Below, in pieces: positions 42,501 to 49,932 of a stretch of 64,000 nucleotides of DNA (position 1 is its first letter; every line of letters starts with the position of its first letter). The translations under genes were made by a program, and so were the position numbers. The notes beneath the pieces are model-generated. The model searched no databases and had not been told where the DNA came from. It saw only the letters and a list, made by a program, of their open reading frames with translations. The DNA lies in the NCBI RefSeq assembly GCF_900105115.1, contig NZ_FNRV01000001.1:1240001-1304000 (forward strand), given 5' to 3'. This stretch comes from Pseudomonas mohnii (GTDB lineage: Bacteria; Pseudomonadota; Gammaproteobacteria; Pseudomonadales; Pseudomonadaceae).

Positions 42501-45215
42501 CATTGCCAGGCGCTGAGCCAGGGCCTCGCGTACTGCGGCCGTCTCCTGCTGGTAAACGCTGTCATCGATCTGGTTTTTGTTCTTCTGAGCCAGCAGCTTG
42601 TCGAGCTTGTCCTGATACTCCTGCTGGATCTTGATGTCTTCTTGCAGGCGTTTGCGCGCCTCGTCACCCATGCCGACACCGGCCACCGACAAGGCCAATT
42701 GCTTCTTGGTAGTCGCAAGCTGGTCATCCAGCGCGTCAATGTAGGTTTGGACGGCAGCGGCCTGCTTCTTGAGCCGGCCCTCTTCATTTGTCGACAGGAC
42801 GTTGAGCTGGGTGTCAGCGTCCTGCTGAGCCTTGACCATGTTGGTACGCGCGTCGGCGATCTTCTGGTCAAGCGCGATACGCTGCTCGGCCGAAGTGCTT
42901 TTTTTGCCCTTGGCCGCTTCGAGCGCGTCAATTTCAGCCTGATAGGCTGCAGTGATCTTTCCTTTTTCCTGTTCGACCAGGGCCGCGCTCTGCTCGCTGT
43001 AGTCCTTTTGCGAGAGCAGGCCGCTTTTCTGCGCAGCGTTCAGTTTCTGCTGGGCGTTGTCGTACTCGCTGGTAATCAGTTTCAGCTTGTTCTGGGCGTC
43101 GTTGAATCCGGACAGATCGACAGATCCTGCAGTCGTCTTGGCATCCTTGTACTTGGCGTTAATAGCCTCCCTTTGCTGGTCAATGCTGGCTTGTGTAAGC
43201 CTTGCATTATTGGGATCTGACTTGCGTAGATCAGCAATCTCCTTATTTAGGCTGTCGATCTCATCCTTACGCTTGTCGCTGTTTGATCTTGTCGCCTTCT
43301 TTCTGGCATCAAGGGCATCAATTGCCTTTTGTCCAGCCAGCTCAACTGCGGCGCGCTCTTTCTGTTTTGTTGCGTAATCAGCCTCGGCAGCATCCTTCAC
43401 TTCAAGGCCGCGAATGTAATCCCTGAGGCTTTGCTTGCCCTTTTCACCAATATAAACAAGATCCTCGCCGGGAATCATTTCACTGCCGCCGCGAGTCTCA
43501 AGCCTCGACAAGGTATCTTTTGCCGTCTGGATTCGCTCAGAGTTAGTCGGTGCGCGACCGACATTCTTTAAGCTATCAGCAGCCCTCGCCACTGCGTTAT
43601 AGCCCTTCTCCCAAAGGCTAAGGTTTTCCAAGATCTTCGGCGTGCGGTCATTAATCGCGTCGGCATATTGCTCAGTGGCAAGCTTGACTGCGCCGGCATG
43701 ATTGCCCTGCTCTTCCAGAGCTACGATTTGTGAGTAAACCGATGCAGTAAGATAGTTGTACTGCTCATTGAGTGCTGCCGAGGCTTTGACTGGGTCGCCG
43801 GCAAGCTTGTTGAACTCGGCAACTGTTTCGCTTACTGCTTTGCCGGTTGCCTCCTGCATGGAAACTGCCGCCTTAGCAACATCTAGGTAGCTGTCGCTTG
43901 CGATCTTTCCGCCGGAAGCAAGGCTAGCCAAAACTTCAGCCGCCGCCCCGGTCGAGCCAACTGTTGCGCTAACTTGGCGAGCCATGTCACCAAGCTGGCC
44001 GGCGGTCATGCCGGCAGAATTACCAGTTAGGATCAGCGACTTGCTGTACGCATCAGCCTCTTGGCTGCCTTTGTAGTAGGCGACTCCAAGACCCACAGCG
44101 GCTGCTGCCGCCAGAGTGAATGGATTAATCAGGCCAGCGACATAGCCACCCATGGCCTTCGCCGCTGGGCCGATGCCGCCGAACATATCCTTGAGCTGAC
44201 CGCCCTGCTGGATGAGGACAGTCATCGGCGCTTGGCCGCCTTGCAGGCTGGTGAAAATATCCGTGAACTGCGCAGGGAGCTGACGCAGCGCCGCAGTTGT
44301 CTGCGCGGAAGAAACACCGGTTTTCTGAAGGCTGTCGTCGAAAGTGCCGAGTCGTTGTCGGGCCTGATCCAGCTTCGCGGTGTACTTGGCGAACTCTCCG
44401 TCAGGCAAAATTCCAGCGGCGTTAAATTTGGAGAGCTGGTCCTGGGCTGTGTCGAGCTTTTTCAGTGCCGCAACTGTCGGATCGATCTTGCCGAGCAGCT
44501 CTGCGAGATCCCTCGCTTGCGCTTCCGTAGCAGCAGACGCCTTTTGCGAGGATGCAGTGCTTCGATCTGTAGCAACGGCGAGAGCATCAGACTCCGCCTT
44601 GAAGCGCTTCTGCATCGCAGCGTAATCAGTGCCTGAAGATTTCGCCGCTTCAAGTGCAGACGTATTGCTGCTAATGCTGGCCGTGACTCGCTGGTAATAC
44701 TCGCTAGCGTCCAGGGATGATTTGGCCATGGCGGTAAGACGGGCCAGTGCAGCATCAGCCGACTCGGACAGTTTGCCTTCGGCAGATGACAGGCCATTAG
44801 CGGCAGCTGCAGCCTTATCAAACCCAGCGGCAATACCAGCTGCAGCCTTCCCAGTCTTTTCGCTGGACTGAGCAATCTTGTCCTGTGCAGCGCTCACCGC
44901 CTCGCTCTGTGCCCGGTAGCTGCCCATTGAGGCGGCAGCGGACTGAAACGAACTGGACGCCGCCGAAATAGAGCGCCCGATATCTGCCATCAATTTGGCG
45001 GTAGCGTCTTGCTTGGCGTTGAGTGTCTGTAGCTCTTTGGCAATCTGCTGAGTATTGGTTGCCATACCGCCGATTGCCTGCTCCCAGGCCCTGCCGGTGC
45101 GCTTGACGCTGTCCTCGCTCCGCTTGCCGGCCTCCGTCATCTTGTCGAGGTCGTCAGCGGCCTGCGCGGCATCGGAGGAATCGACGCGAATCCCTAGCTC
45201 GGCAATCGAGGTCAT
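39540..45215 (-). CDS. Tail tape measure protein with C-terminal DUF4214 unit
   Basis: 1891 residues. The N-terminal half is long helices and coiled coil (SSDAAQAADDLDKMTEAGKR and onward), the middle holds several hydrophobic glycine/alanine segments (AAGGIGGAIQGYQNSGVKGA), and a hydrophobic region from about 340 (PFTLAAAAAVGLGVAYYKGS) fits tape measures that insert into the host membrane. Near residue 1700 IDTIYTELLGRDADKAGRDY is a DUF4214 unit, and GLISGPGTGTSDSIIARLSN follows, a motif common in tape measure ends. Length predicts a tail of about 280 nm at 1.5 angstrom per residue, if that rule holds. Confidence 0.93.
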   Translation of the reverse strand: MTSIAELGIRVDSSDAAQAADDLDKMTEAGKRSEDSVKRTGRAWEQAIGGMATNTQQIAKELQTLNAKQDATAKLMADIGRSISAASSSFQSAAASMGSYRAQSEAVSAAQDKIAQSSEKTGKAAAGIAAGFDKAAAAANGLSSAEGKLSESADAALARLTAMAKSSLDASEYYQRVTASISSNTSALEAAKSSGTDYAAMQKRFKAESDALAVATDRSTASSQKASAATEAQARDLAELLGKIDPTVAALKKLDTAQDQLSKFNAAGILPDGEFAKYTAKLDQARQRLGTFDDSLQKTGVSSAQTTAALRQLPAQFTDIFTSLQGGQAPMTVLIQQGGQLKDMFGGIGPAAKAMGGYVAGLINPFTLAAAAAVGLGVAYYKGSQEADAYSKSLILTGNSAGMTAGQLGDMARQVSATVGSTGAAAEVLASLASGGKIASDSYLDVAKAAVSMQEATGKAVSETVAEFNKLAGDPVKASAALNEQYNYLTASVYSQIVALEEQGNHAGAVKLATEQYADAINDRTPKILENLSLWEKGYNAVARAADSLKNVGRAPTNSERIQTAKDTLSRLETRGGSEMIPGEDLVYIGEKGKQSLRDYIRGLEVKDAAEADYATKQKERAAVELAGQKAIDALDARKKATRSNSDKRKDEIDSLNKEIADLRKSDPNNARLTQASIDQQREAINAKYKDAKTTAGSVDLSGFNDAQNKLKLITSEYDNAQQKLNAAQKSGLLSQKDYSEQSAALVEQEKGKITAAYQAEIDALEAAKGKKSTSAEQRIALDQKIADARTNMVKAQQDADTQLNVLSTNEEGRLKKQAAAVQTYIDALDDQLATTKKQLALSVAGVGMGDEARKRLQEDIKIQQEYQDKLDKLLAQKNKNQIDDSVYQQETAAVREALAQRLAMQKEYYGAVEAEQTNWLNGASSAYATYLEQVKDVAGQTKSAFTSAFKSLEDVLVSFATTGKASIKDFADSIIADFARIAIKSKVMPSVLGMFGVSSSSTAGASSAGSSGSGGSMDFESMLSAGRGIYSTATSGFGSTVAAGWNAGEGFLGGMKGALSNGSSYVNSGLSSLFGSSGGAASSAAQGATQAGYTGSQMANWSAAQTGSTWGGAAASFGAAAGGIGGAIQGYQNSGVKGAVAGGLGGWGGATAGTIAGTAAASALSGTAMGAAMGSVLPGIGTVIGAALGAAFGSKLFAGEWTTKDQGIQVGVEGGDLNASQYEYQKKKGGLFGKNKKRTRLSVLDPEMQAALDNTYDATENSVLTLFDRLNVKLNDGVLDGLNVASTQISTKDKTAEQIQEEIAKWFGGVADSMVTAVDSAVGAGLGGRTFEGLTTFVNNLYSVNDVLENLNVDLYDFSVSGGLLAERLSAMAGGLESLTKNAGTYYENFFSDTEKADDTLAAVGKQFAALGLALPDTRDAYRAVIEALDMTTTAGQQMFVTMTGLAGNASQAYTILEQRATQAAQAIADALMGAVTGSNGALQRAIAAEQKNVTAAYNARVTSLNDMASTASKNVSDLTGVSNSLGSALKQLRGDSDETVKALRNQAQATLQSALSKARAGGSLAEFAGLSDALDTLGSNNTDLYRSMEDFQRDQGRTVNEVAELNKLNGKQLTTAEQTVEYLQDQLDLAEDDYKLQMAKFDDQLAFAQAQMDALNGIDNSVKSVADAISAMNMAVIAALAGMGGKGTTNSATTNGAYIDTIYTELLGRDADKAGRDYWLGQVSKGDITLDQLAQAIANAAKENKEKVKAGYATGGLISGPGTGTSDSIIARLSNGEYVLTADAVRTYGTDLLDQMNGRKLPAFAGGGIAGPGAKSATPTRVYSVTQTAATPSGSGDSAATIAELRQLRADIHNDLAFLTKHMEKTAYNTTQINESGVQVVNTVKTEAA

Positions 45216-45230
45216 GTGTTTCTCCGGGCA

Positions 45231-45290
45231 ATAAAAAACCGGCTCGAGGCCGGCTTTGAGGCAATAAAAAACCCGCCTAAGCGGGTTCGG
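45231..45290 (-). terminator. Two successive Rho-independent terminators
   Basis: On the minus strand aacccgcttaggcgggttttttattg and then gccggcctcgagccggttttttattg. They lie between the lipoprotein and tape measure genes and would reduce expression into the tape measure gene. Confidence 0.75.
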
Positions 45291-45308
45291 TGGTTCTGGG
45301 TATTGCTT

Positions 45309-45932
45309 CTATATCTTGCAGCGCATCGCTCCAGCTGAAACCTGCTCGCTCAACTGGCGCGCAGCGTCATCGATAGCCACAGCCATTGCCTCTTCAAGCT
45401 CGGGAAAGCCTATGGCTGCGTAGTTCATGTTCTTGGAACTACGGCCTACTACTGAAAGCCGCTGCTTTTCGCCGCCGCAATACGAAACATCAGCGCCAAC
45501 CTTGATCATTGCCACCGTGTCAGCAGTCATGGCGAACGACGCGAGAGGGATAAACATCCCGGTGCGGTGGGCCGCAGCGTCGTCTGTACCAAGCTCAATG
45601 TCAGCACTGACGGGCTCAATCTTTACCGAAGCCGGAGCGCCGTCGTCCCGGTCACCAATCCGAGTGTCAGGCATGGCCGAAGATACGTAGGACTGAATCG
45701 ACTTAGTCAGCGGGGAGCCTACGGCTACATCCAGCTTTGCCGAACTCCACTTATTGCCAACAGGCTTGACCTGGATGACCTTCTGCTGGAATTGCTGGCC
45801 AGCCACAATCTGAGCTGTTGCACCCTTCACAGGTGTGACAATTAGCTGCTGACCTTTCGGCTTTGGCGCGATCTGAACAGCAGAACAACCAGCCAGCAAA
45901 GCAACCAGACACAGCGCAACAATTCCCTTCAT
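45309..45932 (-). CDS. Prophage lipoprotein (207 aa)
   Basis: The start MKGIVALCLVALLAGCSAVQ gives a clean lipobox (LLAGC) with the cysteine at residue 16. The body is soluble (KVIQVKPVGNKWSSAKLDVA; ISYCGG-like turn DVSYCGGEKQRLSVVGRSSK). Phages carry such lipoproteins to block receptors after infection, and the gene has its own terminators, so cargo or superinfection exclusion is plausible. The family is not identified. Confidence 0.65.
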   Translation of the reverse strand: MKGIVALCLVALLAGCSAVQIAPKPKGQQLIVTPVKGATAQIVAGQQFQQKVIQVKPVGNKWSSAKLDVAVGSPLTKSIQSYVSSAMPDTRIGDRDDGAPASVKIEPVSADIELGTDDAAAHRTGMFIPLASFAMTADTVAMIKVGADVSYCGGEKQRLSVVGRSSKNMNYAAIGFPELEEAMAVAIDDAARQLSEQVSAGAMRCKI

Positions 45933-45994
45933 GGCGACATCCTCGATTAAGTTCCGGCAATCTACCACTATCGCGAGACACCTCCAAAACGCGC

Positions 45995-46620
45995 CTATCT
46001 CTCACGTTTGACTTGCATTACCTCAAGCGCCGCCATTTCCATGGTGCGGATATCTTCGAAGGTGTGGATTCGCTCAGCCTTGGGGATACCCTGTAGTCGC
46101 ATTACAGGCTCAAGCGCCACGTAGTCGAGGCCGGTAGCCCCAGCCATGCCCGTACGCCACTGTGTCTGCATCGCTGCAAAGCACTCGAAGGACGCCCAGC
46201 AATCCGGCCACACCTCGACTTCTACCTCGAAGTCTTCAGCGCTGAATCCGAACGCCGCCATTTCATCCTCGGCCGCCGCGCCCTGATACAGGGCGCGAGC
46301 CGAGGCGATCAGTTTTTTTGGCGAGCCTGCTTCAGCTCATCGTGATAGGCGACCAGCAGAACCATCGGCGCACCGTAGAAGTTCTGGATCAGCAATTCCA
46401 GCGACTCGCGGTTGAATGGGTCTTCGATGTTCCAGCCGACCAGGATGTCTTCAAGCATTTCCAGATCGGTCATCTTCGCCATGGTTTTTCCCCACGCCGC
46501 GAGTTGATCACGGGTGCGGTGCTTGAATTCGAATTCAAGCTCGACGGATTCGCCGCCGTGTACTGGCATCTGGATCTTTGCTTTGAAGGTTGGCTTTACT
46601 GCGAGGCTGAACTTGGCCAT
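45995..46620 (-). CDS. Tail assembly chaperone fusion (G-T type) made by -1 frameshifting
   Basis: The upstream frame ends in LKQARQKN with TGA at 46309. At its end the codons CAA AAA AAC contain the slippery heptamer A AAA AAC (46312-46318). A -1 slip continues as CTG ATC GCC (KKLIASARALYQGAAAEDE) directly into the downstream frame MAAFGFSAEDFEVEVEVWPD, ending at 45995. This is the classical arrangement of siphophage tail assembly chaperones. The downstream part resembles DUF1799. The fused form would be a minor product. Confidence 0.85.
46309..46620 (-). CDS. Tail assembly chaperone, short form (G type)
   Basis: 103 residues (MAKFSLAVKPTFKAKIQMPV; LEMLEDILVGWNIEDPFNRE; FYGAPMVLLVAYHDELKQAR). 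It precedes the tape measure gene, as lambda G does. It gives the major product when no frameshift occurs. It should bind the tape measure protein during tail assembly. Confidence 0.83.
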   Translation of the reverse strand: MAKFSLAVKPTFKAKIQMPVHGGESVELEFEFKHRTRDQLAAWGKTMAKMTDLEMLEDILVGWNIEDPFNRESLELLIQNFYGAPMVLLVAYHDELKQARQKN

Positions 46621-46683
46621 GTGTGGCTCCTTATGGGGTCAGAAAATAAGGCGGGGGAACGTCTCCCCCACCTTTGCCGCTAT

Positions 46684-47331
46684 TTAAGAGGCGTAACGGG
46701 TTGGACGGGACAGCAGGGAGAAGGACGAGTTAACGGTGTCGACCTGGCCCTTGTTCTTGGTCGGCGTCTCGTTCAACGACACATAGCCGTAGTAGTAAAT
46801 CTTCGAGCCGTTCTTGTTCACCATCATCAGAGGGCGAATGGCGCGGGCATCAGCAGCCTTTTTCAGGGCCTGATAACCGACCAAAGATGGGTCATCGCCG
46901 ATCTCCATGGACAGGCTCTGCGCCGAGTACATGGTCGGGATCTGGATCTCGAAGTCTGCTTCCAGCGGCGACACGGTGGCGTACTGCTGATCGCCGCCCG
47001 AGGTGCTGATGCCGATCACCTGGGTGATCTGGGTAAAGGTCAGCACTTTGGTTGCGCTGCCAGCCGAGGTGCCAGCAGGGAATGCGGTGGTATCGCTGGT
47101 GTCCAGGCCTTCAAGCTCGAAGGTGCTGGCCAGTGGGTTGGCTACGCGAAATACGCGCTCGTTGATGCGCTGCCAGCCGCTCTTTACGGTGATGATGTCG
47201 CCAGCCGACAGGCTGTGACCGGCTGCGGTTGCAACGGCGGTTGTGGCGTTGCTGATCGCGGTGATCGATACCGGGGTGCCGAAGGTGGTGCCCAGGTGAA
47301 TGGTGGTGCCGTCAGGGATCGAGAAAGCTAT
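46684..47331 (-). CDS. Major tail tube protein
   Basis: The family start AFSIPDGTTIHLGTTFGTPV is visible, and the coding sequence with ribosome site AAAGGAA reaches an ATA codon (47329-47331) where ATG would be expected. The only other start in frame is TTG at 47385, inside a terminator hairpin. Body: GHSLSAGDIITVKSGWQRIN, FQTM-like tube motifs and a C-terminal LLSRPTRYAS. It forms the tube around the tape measure. Expression may be weak if AUA is the real start. Confidence 0.8.
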   Translation of the reverse strand: MAFSIPDGTTIHLGTTFGTPVSITAISNATTAVATAAGHSLSAGDIITVKSGWQRINERVFRVANPLASTFELEGLDTSDTTAFPAGTSAGSATKVLTFTQITQVIGISTSGGDQQYATVSPLEADFEIQIPTMYSAQSLSMEIGDDPSLVGYQALKKAADARAIRPLMMVNKNGSKIYYYGYVSLNETPTKNKGQVDTVNSSFSLLSRPTRYAS

Positions 47332-47383
47332 GGTAGTTCCTTTGCGGCCGCATGGACCGACGCTGAGTTTCGCCCGAACGGGC

Positions 47384-47411
47384 AATAAAAAACCCGCTCA
47401 AGGCGGGTTGT
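47384..47411 (-). terminator. Rho-independent terminator
   Basis: On the minus strand aacccgccttgagcgggttttttattg. It lies between the tail terminator and tail tube genes. Confidence 0.75.
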
Positions 47412-47429
47412 GGTGTTGCGGCAACTGGG

Positions 47430-47831
47430 TCAGTTGGTGTCGAGCCGGTAGCTGAATGACGCCGGGATGCTGATCAGGCCATCAGTAATAATCGGGGCGA
47501 CAATGCTCATCGGGGTCATCACCTGCACGCCTACAGCGCCAAACCTGGCATTGAGCGGGAAGTGGTCGGCGAGCTCCTGAGCAATTTCGTCGCCGTCCCC
47601 AGTGCCATCACCCGCCGGGAAGATGACGTTGATTTGGAATGTCCCGGAGTACAGGCGATGGTCCCCCTCAAGCGTGAGGCTATCCGTCAACGCCGGAATG
47701 GCATGACAAGACAAGTACATGCCCGACGGCCTTTCGAAGGCTTGGCCCGGATAGGCCACTGGCAGTGCCTTGTCATTGGCGTAGACCTCCAGTGCGGCCT
47801 CGAAGGCGCGCTTGATCAGGGCTTGGGACAT
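47430..47831 (-). CDS. DUF4128-like tail terminator/completion protein
   Basis: 133 residues (MSQALIKRAFEAALEVYAND; SCHAIPALTDSLTLEGDHRL; GTFQINVIFPAGDGTGDGDE). The pattern and place just before the tail tube gene fit tail terminator proteins that cap the tube. It is coupled to the preceding gene by an overlapping stop/start. Confidence 0.72.
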   Translation of the reverse strand: MSQALIKRAFEAALEVYANDKALPVAYPGQAFERPSGMYLSCHAIPALTDSLTLEGDHRLYSGTFQINVIFPAGDGTGDGDEIAQELADHFPLNARFGAVGVQVMTPMSIVAPIITDGLISIPASFSYRLDTN

Positions 47832-48427
47832 TAGGTTTTCCTGCGAGCAAGAATCTCGCTGACGATGGATTGGAATCGGTCGACGGTGATGCGGACCATC
47901 CCGCCCGGCGCCTGCTTCTCCGAGTGTCCATACTCGAGGGGGATCGCATACGGCAGGTTATTCACGATGTAGGCGACATCCCCTGCTTCCAGGCTACCCA
48001 CCCCGGCAATGATTCTGCCGAGCGTATCCGCGCCATTTGGATCAATGGTCTCAAGCTCACCACTTGCAGGGCTGCCAATAGTGAATTGCCAATTCCCCCG
48101 GAATCGGCCTCCCACGTAACCAGCAGCCCCCTTGATCGCCATCGAGTCGTTGACCTTCAAGCCTTTACGCAGTCTCCCGCCCTTAGTGACATTGGCAGGA
48201 TCAGAGCGCAGGGTTGCGTTGTGATTGGCTACTTCTTGGTTGTGCTGGGCAGCTACCGCGTTCTCGGCCCATAACTCTGGGTTGCCCACCGGAGAGAGCC
48301 TAATCAGTGCCTCCCCAACCTTGATCACGATTTCGCGAAAGCTCAGGTCAATGTCCTTCTTTGCCTCATCAGCAAATGCCTGGAGCTGAGCAGAAAAGCC
48401 ACCGCTAAATCCTGAATACTTGTTCAT
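47831..48427 (-). CDS. HK97 gp10-like head-tail protein
   Basis: 198 residues (FSAQLQAFADEAKKDIDLSF; IVIKVGEALIRLSPVGNPEL; AYIVNNLPYAIPLEYGHSEK). The segment Y-A-x-x-x-E-x-G-H with a following beta hairpin is typical of HK97 gp10/DUF-like tail completion proteins. It is one of the connector cluster and overlaps its neighbours by one to four bases. Confidence 0.75.
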   Translation of the reverse strand: MNKYSGFSGGFSAQLQAFADEAKKDIDLSFREIVIKVGEALIRLSPVGNPELWAENAVAAQHNQEVANHNATLRSDPANVTKGGRLRKGLKVNDSMAIKGAAGYVGGRFRGNWQFTIGSPASGELETIDPNGADTLGRIIAGVGSLEAGDVAYIVNNLPYAIPLEYGHSEKQAPGGMVRITVDRFQSIVSEILARRKT

Positions 48428-48810
48428 CGCATCACCGAGGCTGAATACAGCAAATCAATGCCCGCGGGTGACACAGGCGTAACGCCAATCACCTTCCATT
48501 CTTCGCCATCAAGAATCACGACATGGCCTGGCGCTGGCGGCCACAGCATGCCTTTCGCGGCAATCTTGAGAGCTCGAATGTTCGATTCGATTAGCGTGCC
48601 CTCTTGGAACTTCTGATCGAACGCCTGAACGGTGCCCTGGCTCGCTGGGCGTACGATCGTCGTAATCACCTGCTCCTCTACGACACCTGGGCGGTTCTTC
48701 CCGATCGAGGTGTCGTACTTGCCTGCGATAGTCCGCCGAAGCGTAAGCGGCCGCCCAAACTCCGCCATCATGTCCAGGGTCATTTGAGCCATTTCGTCAT
48801 AGAACTCCAT
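48424..48810 (-). CDS. Head-tail connector/stopper-like protein (128 aa)
   Basis: 128 residues (MTLDMMAEFGRPLTLRRTIA; TIVRPASQGTVQAFDQKFQE; HVVILDGEEWKVIGVTPVSP). Beta-barrel-like; position between the gp10-like and adaptor genes fits a head-closure (stopper) protein. Assigned by synteny. Confidence 0.65.
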   Translation of the reverse strand: MEFYDEMAQMTLDMMAEFGRPLTLRRTIAGKYDTSIGKNRPGVVEEQVITTIVRPASQGTVQAFDQKFQEGTLIESNIRALKIAAKGMLWPPAPGHVVILDGEEWKVIGVTPVSPAGIDLLYSASVMR

Positions 48811-48813
48811 GGT

Positions 48814-49302
48814 CTACCCCCGGATTAGTGCAATCTGGCTTGAGCTTCCAAGGAAACCTGTAAGCAAGGCAACACACGGACGTGTAGACACGGAAGTCTT
48901 CACGACCGGCGCCGCGTACTCGCGAGTTACAGCCCCGTCCACCGCCTCCTTTGTGATGGCTCCCTTCACGACCTTGGCTGCCGCTACATCCTCGGCATGA
49001 AGCTCAGCCGCCAGAGCCATCTGCGCTTGTTTGACCTGGGCGGGAATCGCATCGAGCTTGACCGCGAAACCATTGCGCACCACGCCCGATCGAGGCCATG
49101 AAAGAGCCTGGTCACCAGACACTGGGCTGCCCGCCCAGCGAAGACCATCAAGCTGCACAGCAGCACGGCGTAGCAAAGCTTCTTGAGCAGGTTCAGCATC
49201 TGGCACCTCCACGCCGTAATTGGCGGCATAGACCGCAAAGTCCGCGGCGCTGACAAACGAGTCGGCGCCGGAAACAATGGAACCGTCTTCGATGATCAGC
49301 AT
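48814..49302 (-). CDS. Head-tail adaptor-like protein (DnaT-like)
   Basis: 162 residues (MLIIEDGSIVSGADSFVSAA; VSGDQALSWPRSGVVRNGFA; AQMALAAELHAEDVAAAKVV). It matches the small helical head-tail connector proteins often named DnaT-like in phage annotations. The function is in attaching tail to portal. Confidence 0.72.
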   Translation of the reverse strand: MLIIEDGSIVSGADSFVSAADFAVYAANYGVEVPDAEPAQEALLRRAAVQLDGLRWAGSPVSGDQALSWPRSGVVRNGFAVKLDAIPAQVKQAQMALAAELHAEDVAAAKVVKGAITKEAVDGAVTREYAAPVVKTSVSTRPCVALLTGFLGSSSQIALIRG

Positions 49303-49305
49303 GGG

Positions 49306-49890
49306 TTACTCCGCCGGCAGGAGCGCTTTCAGCTCGTCCAGGGTTACGTCGTCGTTGAAGGTGATGCCTTTTTCGGTCAGCGCAACCTTCAGCTCGACGA
49401 CCTTTTCAGCGACTTCGGCTTGATCCACCAATGCCTGCAGGTCCGGTTTCTTCGCTTTCGGGTCGAAGTCGATACCTCTTGCGGTCAGGACTTCGCGCAG
49501 TTTGGCGATGGGCATCTTGCCGTCTGCGTTGTTGTCAGCATCTTGCTCGGCAATCGCGTCGGCAATTTCTTGAGCGGTGCTGCGCGAGACGTAGCCTTCT
49601 GGCGGGTAGTTCGCTGCCGGGTAGCCCGCAGCTACGAACTCGGCCACAGTCGGACCATCTTCACGCAGAGCGGCGCCCTGCCACGAACAACCTTCAGGCT
49701 CGTCGGTCACGCCGAACTTCTCGGCATATGCCTTCGGCGCCATGCCGGTGACACCGTCGCATTCTTCTAGGCCGGCACCGTCGCTATATGCCAACGGGTT
49801 ACGAATGGTCAGGCCATTGGCCTGGGCCGCAGCCTTCTGTTCGGCAGTGGCAACCCCAGGGATAAACCACAGAATCTTTTGCTTGATCAT
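49306..49890 (-). CDS. Phage head-region protein with HeH/LEM-like ends (194 aa)
   Basis: MIKQKILWFIPGVATAEQKA, then a middle repeat-like part and two helix-extension-helix motifs near the C-terminus (KLREVLTARGIDFDPKAKKP; KVALTEKGITFNDDVTLDEL). HeH/LEM domains bind nucleic acid or act as protein adaptors. It sits just after the capsid gene, where head fibre or decoration proteins are found. Confidence 0.6.
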   Translation of the reverse strand: MIKQKILWFIPGVATAEQKAAAQANGLTIRNPLAYSDGAGLEECDGVTGMAPKAYAEKFGVTDEPEGCSWQGAALREDGPTVAEFVAAGYPAANYPPEGYVSRSTAQEIADAIAEQDADNNADGKMPIAKLREVLTARGIDFDPKAKKPDLQALVDQAEVAEKVVELKVALTEKGITFNDDVTLDELKALLPAE

Positions 49891-49932
49891 GAATGCCTCA
49901 CCGGCGCCGAGCGAACCCGGCGCTCTTCAGGG

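Noticed and set aside
46318..47388. 356-codon plus-strand frame across the tail genes
   Set aside because: It covers two recognisable minus-strand tail genes and a terminator, so it is a shadow.
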